Shown here piece after piece: positions 1 to 5,210 of a stretch of DNA of 5,210 nt. Numbering within the stretch: the stretch's first letter is position 1; every line of letters begins with the position of its first letter. Source of the stretch: Chloroflexota bacterium. Its GTDB lineage: Bacteria; Chloroflexota; Anaerolineae; Anaerolineales; UBA4823. The notes under the pieces were generated by a model. The model did not search any database. It had not been told where the DNA came from and saw only the letters and a list, made by a program, of their open reading frames with translations. The DNA lies in NCBI GenBank assembly GCA_030613705.1, contig JAUWLJ010000190.1, positions 1-5,210 on the forward strand, written 5' to 3'. Both the position numbers and the translations under genes were made by a program.

Positions 1-728
1 ACCAATAAATAAGGTTGATTACCGAATGCCCGGTTTAAGAAAAGGATCATCACAGCCACCAGCATGCTTACCAAAAAACCAAACAAACCCTTCGAGGTAA
101 AAACATCCCCAAGAGTTGTCGGAGTAATCACTAATGCTTTAAGAGTCCTTTTTTGCTTCTCATCCACCAGAGAGGTCGCCGGAACCATAGAACCTCCAAG
201 AAAGATCGCCATGAATACGATGAAGGGGAAGATACGCTTCTCCCAGGGAATGTCCTCTCAATCTCCGAGAGAAATAGAGATGATCTCTACCGGCACCTCC
301 TGGCCGACCATTTCCCTTACCAGCACAACCAGGCTTGTGGCGATCGCAGCTCTGTTTTTTAACAAGCTTTCTCCCCACACATATCCACTCAGCTGAGCTT
401 CATCGCCGCTCTTGAGGCTGGTGTCAAACTGCTGCGGGATGACAAGTCCAAAATCAACCGCGCCGCGTTCCACAGCTGCCCTTAATTCATCGTCAGAAGA
501 ATATTCTTTCGAAAAAAGTGATTCTGTATTAGTCAGCATCGCTGCCAATTCCGAATCACCCTGGTCATTGATACCCAACTTGGGCTTACTAGAGAATAAG
601 GAACCAAATAAAAGAGTGACAACCAGTGACAAGACAATGGGGATCACAATCGCGAAGACGAAAATAAAATTCTTCGAACTATAACGAAACTCTTTCCCCA
701 ATAAGACATAAACTCTGCGGATGTTCAT
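1..728 (-). pseudogene. ABC-2 type exporter permease, second subunit, interrupted by an in-frame TGA and cut by the window edge
   Basis: This is an integral membrane subunit of an ABC-2 (DrrB/NatB-like) exporter, expected to pair with the permease encoded just upstream and with the shared ATPase. The chosen start is the ATG at 726-728. It overlaps the TGA of the previous gene (ATGA) and has AGGAGG eight bases upstream, whereas the upstream in-frame ATG at 762-764 lies inside the previous gene. Residues 1-20 are a cytoplasmic amphipathic stretch, TM1 covers about 21-45, and an extracytoplasmic domain follows. Codon 157 is TGA (258-260). The same frame then continues for 85 codons to the left edge. 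It encodes a second hydrophobic segment, the motif ATSLVDEKQKRTLKALVITP typical of ABC-2 permeases after TM2, and another TM segment. The family is usually 350-400 residues, so about a third lies outside the window. Read as written, only a 156-residue fragment with one TM would be made. Because the sequence after the stop is undamaged, this is either a very recent nonsense mutation or a base error. The family call is firm; the pseudogene status is uncertain. Confidence 0.85.
258..260 (-). other. In-frame TGA stop inside the second permease gene
   Basis: The minus-strand codons read GAT TGA GAG GAC ATT CCC TGG, that is LGD-stop-EDIPW. Protein similarity on both sides is in the same frame, so no frameshift is needed. 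From memory of homologues, which often read LGDGE at this point, the original codon was probably GGA (Gly), one transversion away from TGA; this is inference. The other four complete genes in the window all terminate with TGA, which argues against a code in which TGA is sense. Confidence 0.9.
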
Positions 729-1783
729 GCCATCTTCCTCCTCAAGGCAACTACACCCAACCACAAAATTATCACATCGATCACCAGGAGAATTGCCAGG
801 TTGTAAAAAGCCAAACTATTGCTGATCCCATAATTGAGCGCCCGGTTAATCGTATCGACCAGGTAATATGAAGGAACAGCCCTGACCCAATTACTGATCG
901 TCCCAGGGAAGATTATCCCAAATGCTGGCAGGCTCAGGACGAGAATCGCCAGTACTCCCCAGGCTAAGATGCCCATCAAATCCCGCCCAGCAGATGCCAG
1001 CAAGAAACCGATGCCGGTAGCCAGCATGGCTCCAAACAGCAATGCGATCAAGACAATCACCGGCTGGTTGTTTAATCCACCTGTAATTGCAACCAATATT
1101 AGTGCCTGGACAAAGGCCATTCCCACACCTGTAATTCCCTTGCCTATAAACAGGCTGCGGACTGTTAAGGGAGTGATCAGCAGGGCTTGAAGAGTTCTTG
1201 CCTCGATCTCGCTGCTAAGCAAGCTAGCCAATCCCATCGTCTCGATCATCAAGATGAATACCGCGATCATCGGCAGCATACGATCCCTGAGGGGTATTTG
1301 CTGTCCAACCAAATCAACCCCGATGATCTCTTCACTAAATTCGATATTCAGCGGTTGACCGACCATGGTGAAGGATAATTCCTTCAGTAATAAAATGTAA
1401 ATGTCCTTTGCTTCCTGGGGAAGATCAGCTGGGAAGTAAACTTCGATGACTGGATTCTCTTCGTTAACCAGCGATTCCATAAATTTATCAGGAAATGCAT
1501 ACCCGGCAGTCACTTCCGCATTTAATACTGCATCTTTAAGGTCCTGCTCCGAATCTGCGTAATAGACCTCCAATCCTTCACCCGCTAAGAGATCGGTAAT
1601 GGCGGGCGGCAGTTCATTCACATAAAACCCAATCCTGAGGGTCTCATCCACATTATCAGGCATAAGGAAGTAAATGACGATATATGCCAGCAATGCGGCT
1701 ACGGTGATAAATGCAAAAAATCGGTTTCTGAAGAACAGCGTCAGGTCTTTTGCGACCAACGCCCGAATAGTTTGCCAGCTCAT
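725..1783 (-). CDS. ABC-2 type exporter permease, first subunit
   Basis: This 352-residue integral membrane protein is the first permease of an ABC-2 exporter, with the ABC2_membrane_3 (NatB/DrrB-like) architecture. A short cytoplasmic N-terminus holding KDLTLFFRNR leads into TM1 (about 22-40). A large extracytoplasmic domain (about 42-167) follows, then five hydrophobic segments at about 168-190, 217-237, 241-264, 272-295 and 325-346, and a basic C-terminus ending RRKMA. The motif EIEARTLQALLITPL (192-206) after TM2 is the cytoplasmic coupling region typical of the family. Length is normal and the frame is intact. The ATG overlaps the TGA of the ATPase gene (ATGA at 1780-1783), and its own stop overlaps the next ATG (725-728), so translation is probably coupled along all three genes. 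Its own Shine-Dalgarno sequence is weak, a G-rich stretch only. It is similar in layout but not in sequence detail to the next gene, which suggests a heterodimeric channel. The substrate is unknown. Confidence 0.93.
   Translation of the reverse strand: MSWQTIRALVAKDLTLFFRNRFFAFITVAALLAYIVIYFLMPDNVDETLRIGFYVNELPPAITDLLAGEGLEVYYADSEQDLKDAVLNAEVTAGYAFPDKFMESLVNEENPVIEVYFPADLPQEAKDIYILLLKELSFTMVGQPLNIEFSEEIIGVDLVGQQIPLRDRMLPMIAVFILMIETMGLASLLSSEIEARTLQALLITPLTVRSLFIGKGITGVGMAFVQALILVAITGGLNNQPVIVLIALLFGAMLATGIGFLLASAGRDLMGILAWGVLAILVLSLPAFGIIFPGTISNWVRAVPSYYLVDTINRALNYGISNSLAFYNLAILLVIDVIILWLGVVALRRKMA
737..742 (-). promoter_or_regulatory. Ribosome binding site of the second permease
   Basis: The minus strand reads AGGAGG followed by an eight-base spacer and ATG (726-728). 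This perfect Shine-Dalgarno sequence lies inside the 3' end of the first permease gene. It decides the start at 728 over the ATG at 764, and it suggests that the second permease is translated efficiently on its own as well as by coupling. Confidence 0.85.
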
Positions 1784-2643
1784 CCTGCCAACCCCCGTCC
1801 GGTGATGCGTATGAAGATATCTTCCAGAGTTGCTTCCTCACTATGGATGGTAACTACCTGCTCTTGAGTAAAGAGCTCCTGGATTGCTTCTGCTGTTTCG
1901 GGATTGTCAAGGATAATCTCCTTAATTTCCAGTCTCCCATCAGCTCTGGCTACCTCTGCTTTAATCGCCCGCTTGCCATACAGCTGCTTGAGATTATGAG
2001 GCGTATCTAAGGCCACGATCTCTCCATGATCGATGAAAGCGACCCGGTCGGACAGCTTATCTGCCTCGACCATATCGTGTGTAGTCAGGAATACCGTTGC
2101 ACCTCGCTCACGTTCCTCGAGGATCACATTGCGGATGGTCTCCGAGGAAACTGGATCTAATCCCTCTGTAGGTTCATCCAAGAAAAGGATGCGCGGTCGG
2201 TTGACCAAAGAACGTGCGACCATCAAGCGTTGTTTCAACCCTTTGGAATATGTTTCAACACGATCTTTTCCACGTCCATCGAGCCCAACGCGTACCAGCA
2301 GGGCAGCTGCATCAAAATCCTTAACCCCAAAAAGCTTAGCAAACAGGTTCAAGTTTTCTTCAGCACTCATTTGTTCATATAAATTGGGATCTTCAAAACA
2401 AACTCCAATCTGCGCCTGTACCCTTTCGGTCTCTTGAACCACATCCATGCCCAGCAGAACTGCCTTGCCTTCTTTGGGTCGCAGCTGCCCGGTCAGCATT
2501 TTCACGGTAGTAGTTTTACCGGCTCCATTCGGGCCTAGAAAACTGAGTATCTCCCCCTCTTTTACTTTAAAATCTACATGGTCAACAGCGGTCAATTGAT
2601 CATAAGCAAATGTCAATTGATCTGCGATGATTGCCTCTTCCAC
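1780..2643 (-). CDS. ABC-2 type exporter ATP-binding protein
   Basis: This cytoplasmic ATPase of 287 residues powers the two permeases that follow. Visible motifs are Walker A GPNGAGKT (37-44), signature YSKGLKQRL (132-140), Walker B ILFLDEP (152-158) with catalytic Glu157, a D-loop at GLDP (161-164), and the H-loop TTHD (187-190) with His189. The C-terminal extension ends in EATLEDIFIRITGRGL, the hallmark of DrrA/CcmA/NatA-type export ATPases. The Q-loop position reads IGVCFEDPNLYE, with Glu84 where most ABC proteins have Gln. The GTG at 2641-2643 is chosen as start because GGAGG lies seven bases upstream. It also places the first conserved strand (IIADQLTFAYDQL) at the usual distance from the N-terminus. 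The ATG at 2700 would add 19 residues unlike the family and would place this ribosome binding site inside the gene. This is the first gene of the exporter operon; substrate is not predictable. Confidence 0.95.
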   Translation of the reverse strand: MEEAIIADQLTFAYDQLTAVDHVDFKVKEGEILSFLGPNGAGKTTTVKMLTGQLRPKEGKAVLLGMDVVQETERVQAQIGVCFEDPNLYEQMSAEENLNLFAKLFGVKDFDAAALLVRVGLDGRGKDRVETYSKGLKQRLMVARSLVNRPRILFLDEPTEGLDPVSSETIRNVILEERERGATVFLTTHDMVEADKLSDRVAFIDHGEIVALDTPHNLKQLYGKRAIKAEVARADGRLEIKEIILDNPETAEAIQELFTQEQVVTIHSEEATLEDIFIRITGRGLAG

Positions 2644-2650
2644 GTTTGCT

Positions 2651-2655
2651 CCTCC
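2651..2655 (-). promoter_or_regulatory. Ribosome binding site of the ABC ATPase
   Basis: The minus strand reads GGAGG, then seven bases (AGCAAAC), then GTG at 2641-2643. This strong site is what selects the GTG start over the upstream ATG at 2700. Confidence 0.85.
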
Positions 2656-2721
2656 AATTATTTCTATGCAGCATGAATGTGTTTGTGATATATTGATCAA
2701 CCATCAAACTGTGAAATTATA

Positions 2722-2743
2722 TCCCAGCCCCATTTATCTGGGA
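2722..2743 (-). other. Short inverted repeat next to the -10 box
   Basis: The minus strand reads TCCCAG, a ten-base loop, then CTGGGA: a perfect six-base-pair stem. It starts 43 bases after the stop codon of the peptidase gene and is followed directly by TATAATTT. It could be a weak terminator for the amylase-peptidase unit, but there is no real T-run. It could also be an operator spanning the -35/-10 spacer, or chance. Confidence 0.35.
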
Positions 2744-2785
2744 GAAAATCTATTTGGAATATCAAGGTAGCCAATTATTAACTCT

Positions 2786-3475
2786 TCAATCTAATGTCAA
2801 CTGATGTCCATTTTCCCTCAACCATGCCCGGTGATCTAGATATTCAGGCATCAGATTGCTGACCTCACCCCAAAACGCTTTCGAATGGTTTCTAACCTGC
2901 AGATGGACTAATTCGTGAACCACGACGTAATCAATAACTTCTCTGGGTGCCATGATTAACCGCCAGGTAAAGTTGAGCGAGCCTTTTGGCCCACAAGAAC
3001 CCCAACGGGTTCTGGCGCTAGTGATCCCGATCCGGGCATATGCAAAACCGTTTTCTTGAGCCCTGTTCACAACGAGTTCCTTTATGACCAGGGCAGCATG
3101 CTTCCGATACCAGTTCGTGAAGATAATCTGCGCGTTATTCTGGGAATTCGCTGTCAGATAGAATTTATCCTTCAAGACAAGGGAGTCTGCCTGTTCATTA
3201 ACCACCTCAAGTGTGTAAGGCTGTCCTAGATACAGAAATTGCTCACCAGGGAAGAATTTTTTTGCTGGCACCTCAAGTGACCGTTGTTTTAGCAATTCCT
3301 GTTTTTTTCTGATCCAACGTTCTTTCGATTCGACCAGCTCTTCGATTTGACCGCGCGGAGTAATTATTGGAGCACGTACGATCAAGCTGCCATCACGTTT
3401 CACTTCCAATGAGATTGTCTTGCGTTTTGATCGGATTATCTGATCGATCTTGATATCATCGTGAACCGCGGTCAT
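2786..3475 (-). CDS. YgjP-like (DUF45) zinc metallopeptidase
   Basis: This predicted cytoplasmic protein of 229 residues belongs to the YgjP/DUF45 family (COG1451 type, related to M48/SprT minigluzincins). The N-terminal half is a small beta-rich region: strands at SKRKTISLEVKRDGSLIVRAP, then a basic helix near 45-65. The C-terminal half carries the family signature TRWGSC (156-161), then LNFTWRLI (167-174) and the zinc site HELVH (187-191). Glu188 is the likely catalytic base and His197 in NHSKAFW the likely third ligand. Length matches the family. Substrates of these proteins are poorly known; the E. coli homologue has been reported to act on UTP, so the peptidase role is by family. The ATG at 3473-3475 is chosen because it overlaps the amylase stop (ATGA). 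The ATG at 3508 would add 11 unrelated residues inside the amylase gene. The Shine-Dalgarno sequence is weak (GAGG about ten bases upstream), so translation probably depends on coupling. Confidence 0.9.
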   Translation of the reverse strand: MTAVHDDIKIDQIIRSKRKTISLEVKRDGSLIVRAPIITPRGQIEELVESKERWIRKKQELLKQRSLEVPAKKFFPGEQFLYLGQPYTLEVVNEQADSLVLKDKFYLTANSQNNAQIIFTNWYRKHAALVIKELVVNRAQENGFAYARIGITSARTRWGSCGPKGSLNFTWRLIMAPREVIDYVVVHELVHLQVRNHSKAFWGEVSNLMPEYLDHRAWLRENGHQLTLD

Positions 3476-4962
3476 GTCATTCGGACCTCGAATACGTGTG
3501 TGCCCCAAGCTGGCATATTGAGGTAAAGACCTATCTGTTGTAAATCATCCCCTCTGCGAATGTATTCTGCCTCACTCATCTTATCCTGGAATTGAACCTG
3601 CTTGCCAGCAAGATCGCCCAAAGACAAGCGTACATAACACTGGCTTTGATGGGGTGAATAATTTACCACGACCAGGAAATATCTATCTTCATTATCATGC
3701 CAGGAGAATGCCACATAATTGTCCCAGGTCCAATTGCTCTGCCAGGCTGGGAGACATTCCAAGAGCTGCCAGTTTCCATCCTGGAGGATAGGCAGCTGCA
3801 GGAGCTCCAATAATTGAGCATAAAGTTTCGCAATTTGCGGATCTTGGTACTCTTTTGGTGCCCGGCAGAGCTGCATGGGGATTCGCGCCTGGTATCCTTG
3901 CAGCTGACCCTGGTGGAAAAACCTCAATCCAGGTGTCAAATAGGTGATCAGCGCGGCAGCTTGATGAACCTGGGCAGGAAATGAAACGGAGGCACGCGGT
4001 TCATCATGGTTTTCCAGAAAGCGAACTGAATGGCTTTGAAATTCCAACTCTGCGAGAAGGTGCTCACGCACGGGGCGGGCCTCCTGCTCGTGCAGGCGAT
4101 CATATAGACGTTTATCATAGGTATAATCAAAGCCTTGCCCTTGGAGAGTCCACTCTAAATCCCAATATACTTCAGCGATGAAGGTGAAATCCGTGTATAG
4201 CTTGCGTATGCGCGCAATCGCTTCTGGCCAAAATGGCTGCATCTCGATTCCCCACGTATTTTTAAAGACTTCCGGCAGGATCAACATAGCCATGTCGCAG
4301 CGTACTCCATCACATAAATCGGCGATCTTGATTAATTCTTCCTGCATGGCAGGCTGCAGCTGGGGATTGCCATAATTCAATTGGAAGGTGTCAGACCACC
4401 CGTGAAAGTATGGGTCACGTCCGTAGGCGATAACCCTATCACCATTGGGGGTACGATCATAATTAAATGGCTGGCCTAAGAGCTGATCATCGCTCCCCTG
4501 GACATAGTAATCTGGATGCAGCGTTAGCCAGGGATGGTCACGCGCAGTGTGGTTGGGGATAAAATCGAGCAAAAGCTGCAAGCCGCGTTCCTGGAGCCGC
4601 TCCCGAAAAAGAGCTAATCCATGATCACCTCCCAAATCTGGGTTTACAGAGTAAGCAGTTATCGCAAAGGGTGAGCTGCAAATGTCTGCTTCCTGATAAT
4701 CCGGAAGTGTTTCAAAGTAAACTCGGCGCAATTCGGGCAGTTCCCTGGCGATTCGTCGCCCAAGATCACCTGTCCGCCAAACGCCCAACAGCCAGATCCA
4801 CTCAAATCCAAGGCTGGCAAACCGCTCAAACTCTTCATCTGGCACCTGAGCAAGGGTGATCGGATGACCATATCGCTCGGATAAAGACCGCAACCACACC
4901 CGGGTATTGATCTGGTAAAGAGATGGGTTTCGAGAACTAGTTAGAGGCATAGAATAATCCAT
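3472..4962 (-). CDS. GH13 alpha-amylase family glycoside hydrolase
   Basis: This 496-residue enzyme has a GH13 TIM-barrel fold and should cleave or transfer alpha-glucosidic bonds by a retaining mechanism. All four conserved GH13 regions are present: region I DFIPNH (133-138), region II GVRCDMAML (219-227) with Arg221 and the nucleophile Asp223, region III FIAEVYW (261-267) with the acid/base Glu264, and region IV ENHD (317-320) with the transition-state stabiliser Asp320. Strand 1 is at YQINTRVWL (16-24). About 80 residues separate regions I and II, so domain B is short. The last 100 residues form a probable beta-sandwich domain C. There is no signal peptide, which points to a cytoplasmic role such as glycogen, maltodextrin or trehalose-related metabolism rather than digestion of external starch. 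Substrate and subfamily cannot be set from the sequence. The first ATG has AAAGGG about 11 bases upstream; the ATG four codons later (4950) is an alternative. The gene overlaps the peptidase gene by four bases. Confidence 0.93.
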   Translation of the reverse strand: MDYSMPLTSSRNPSLYQINTRVWLRSLSERYGHPITLAQVPDEEFERFASLGFEWIWLLGVWRTGDLGRRIARELPELRRVYFETLPDYQEADICSSPFAITAYSVNPDLGGDHGLALFRERLQERGLQLLLDFIPNHTARDHPWLTLHPDYYVQGSDDQLLGQPFNYDRTPNGDRVIAYGRDPYFHGWSDTFQLNYGNPQLQPAMQEELIKIADLCDGVRCDMAMLILPEVFKNTWGIEMQPFWPEAIARIRKLYTDFTFIAEVYWDLEWTLQGQGFDYTYDKRLYDRLHEQEARPVREHLLAELEFQSHSVRFLENHDEPRASVSFPAQVHQAAALITYLTPGLRFFHQGQLQGYQARIPMQLCRAPKEYQDPQIAKLYAQLLELLQLPILQDGNWQLLECLPAWQSNWTWDNYVAFSWHDNEDRYFLVVVNYSPHQSQCYVRLSLGDLAGKQVQFQDKMSEAEYIRRGDDLQQIGLYLNMPAWGTHVFEVRMT

Positions 4963-5044
4963 AATCGTACAACCCTTTCAGCATCGCCCTTGATGAGTGA
5001 ACAAGATGATTTCAATCAATAGCACCTATATAATATTTTATCTC
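4963..5044 (-). promoter_or_regulatory. Spacer upstream of the amylase gene with possible promoter
   Basis: This 82-base spacer separates the transposase remnant from the amylase gene. On the minus strand it holds an AT-rich block with overlapping -10-like hexamers TAAAAT, TATTAT and TATATA (5026-5040). No convincing -35 box lies at the right distance. A palindrome TGATT-N2-AATCA (5007-5018) follows, then AAAGGG as a ribosome binding site before the ATG. A promoter is expected here because the amylase is the first intact gene of its unit, but the exact hexamers are uncertain. Confidence 0.3.
5007..5018. repeat. Small palindrome upstream of the amylase gene
   Basis: TGATT, two bases, AATCA: a perfect inverted repeat with five-base arms. 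It lies about a dozen bases downstream of the candidate -10 block and 45 bases before the amylase start, where a repressor could block transcription. It does not match a regulator site I can name and could arise by chance in AT-rich DNA. Confidence 0.25.
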
Positions 5045-5210
5045 CTAATCGGGATTTGCGGAAACAAGTAAAGATCGTCGCAGCCATGGAAATCGTGCAA
5101 ATATCTCTCTGGCAGAGATGCTCTTCATGATTTGCATGACCCGGGCTGGCGAGTATCGCCGCGGTGCAGAGAGAAATACATGCACATGATCTTCCATTAC
5201 TTCCATCGTA
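5045..5210 (-). pseudogene. IS200/REP-type Y1 transposase remnant, partial
   Basis: A minus-strand frame enters from the right edge and ends at TAG (5045-5047), giving 54 codons in the window. It reads MEVMEDHVHVFLSAP, RYSPARVMQIMKSISARE and FPWLRR, a clear match to the Y1_Tnp (TnpA, HUH) family. The HUH metal-binding pair is HVH at 5180-5188. In intact members the FPWLR block is followed by an LWGG..LW.DGYFV segment and, beyond it, the helix with the catalytic tyrosine. Here the similarity ends at about 5075. Only nine unrelated residues (SLLVSANPD) precede the stop. The protein therefore lacks the catalytic Tyr and should be inactive as a strand transferase. Neither of the other two frames on this strand restores the missing part. 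The 5' portion is outside the window. It appears to be an old or truncated insertion beside the amylase gene. Family call firm; inactivation well supported by the missing end. Confidence 0.85.

Larger units (their letters stand above)
2644..2785 (-). promoter_or_regulatory. Intergenic region with probable promoter of the exporter operon
   Basis: This 142-base gap separates the peptidase gene from the exporter operon and is AT-rich. On the minus strand it holds a perfect -10 hexamer TATAAT (2716-2721), 72 bases before the GTG. No good -35 hexamer lies 16-18 bases upstream, where the sequence is C-rich (near TCTCCC), and there is no TGn extended -10 motif. An activator might therefore be needed. 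Two further elements lie here: a hairpin that abuts the -10 box (2722-2743) and the palindrome TTGATCAA (2693-2700), which sits just downstream of the -10 box where a repressor could bind. The promoter call is from sequence appearance only. Confidence 0.45.

Noticed and set aside
258..260. TGA as selenocysteine or as a reassigned sense codon.
   Set aside because: Four other complete genes in the window end in TGA, the family has no known redox Cys at this site, and I see no clear stem-loop just downstream that would serve as a selenocysteine insertion element.
160..378. A minus-strand open frame overlapping the region after the premature stop, first considered as a frameshifted continuation of the permease.
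   Set aside because: Its translation is not membrane-like. The permease similarity continues in the original frame through the TGA, so no frameshift is needed.
64..396. Plus-strand open frames across the window (for example here, at 2033-2437 and at 412-684).
   Set aside because: They lie antisense to clear protein-coding genes, show no recognisable domain, and their translations look like reverse readings of the real genes.
729..764. Upstream ATG at 764 as start of the second permease.
   Set aside because: The ATG at 728 has a perfect AGGAGG at ideal spacing and the ATGA overlap seen at the other junctions; the extra 12 residues are not membrane-family sequence.
2644..2700. Upstream ATG at 2700 as start of the ABC ATPase.
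   Set aside because: It adds 19 residues not seen in the family and lies upstream of a strong ribosome binding site that is well placed for the GTG at 2643.
2722..2743. Rho-independent terminator of the peptidase gene.
   Set aside because: The stem is only six base pairs with a ten-base loop and no T-run follows, so I list it only as an inverted repeat.
3476..3508. Upstream ATG at 3508 as start of the peptidase.
   Set aside because: It lies within the amylase gene, has no ribosome binding site that I can see, and adds residues unlike the family; the ATGA overlap at 3472-3475 fits better.
5103..5119. Inverted repeat ATCTCT/AGAGAT near the right edge, considered as an insertion sequence end hairpin.
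   Set aside because: It falls inside the conserved coding part of the transposase (ISARE region), so it is best explained by codon content.

Overview
This window is bacterial chromosomal DNA of roughly balanced base composition, and every supported gene lies on the minus strand. It reads from right (high coordinates) to left. The proteins look most like those of Chloroflexota, perhaps Anaerolineae: the ABC-2 exporter set, the GH13 enzyme without a signal peptide and the IS200-like transposase all have that flavour. This taxonomic call rests on remembered protein style and is only an inference.

Layout in the direction of transcription: (1) 5210-5045, the tail of an IS200/REP-type Y1 transposase that enters from outside the window and breaks off soon after its HUH motif, so it is a remnant. 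(2) About 80 bases of AT-rich spacer with possible promoter elements. (3) 4962-3472, a complete cytoplasmic GH13 (alpha-amylase family) enzyme, which overlaps by four bases (ATGA) with (4) 3475-2786, a YgjP-like zinc metallopeptidase with HELVH. (5) A 142-base intergenic region with a good -10 hexamer, a small hairpin and a strong ribosome binding site. (6) 2643-1780, the ATPase of an ABC-2 type exporter with a GTG start. (7) 1783-725, the first membrane permease. (8) 728 to the left edge, the second permease. Genes 6 to 8 are joined by ATGA overlaps and form one transcription unit that encodes an exporter with one ATPase and two different permeases. Its substrate cannot be read from the sequence.

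The most notable observation is that the second permease is interrupted at codon 157 by an in-frame TGA (258-260). The same frame stays open to the window edge and still encodes well-formed ABC-2 permease sequence. All four other complete genes end in TGA, so TGA is a true stop here. This is either a fresh nonsense mutation or a single-base sequence error. Otherwise the window looks like ordinary bacterial sequence. I see no CRISPR array, no tRNA or rRNA, and no convincing undescribed system.
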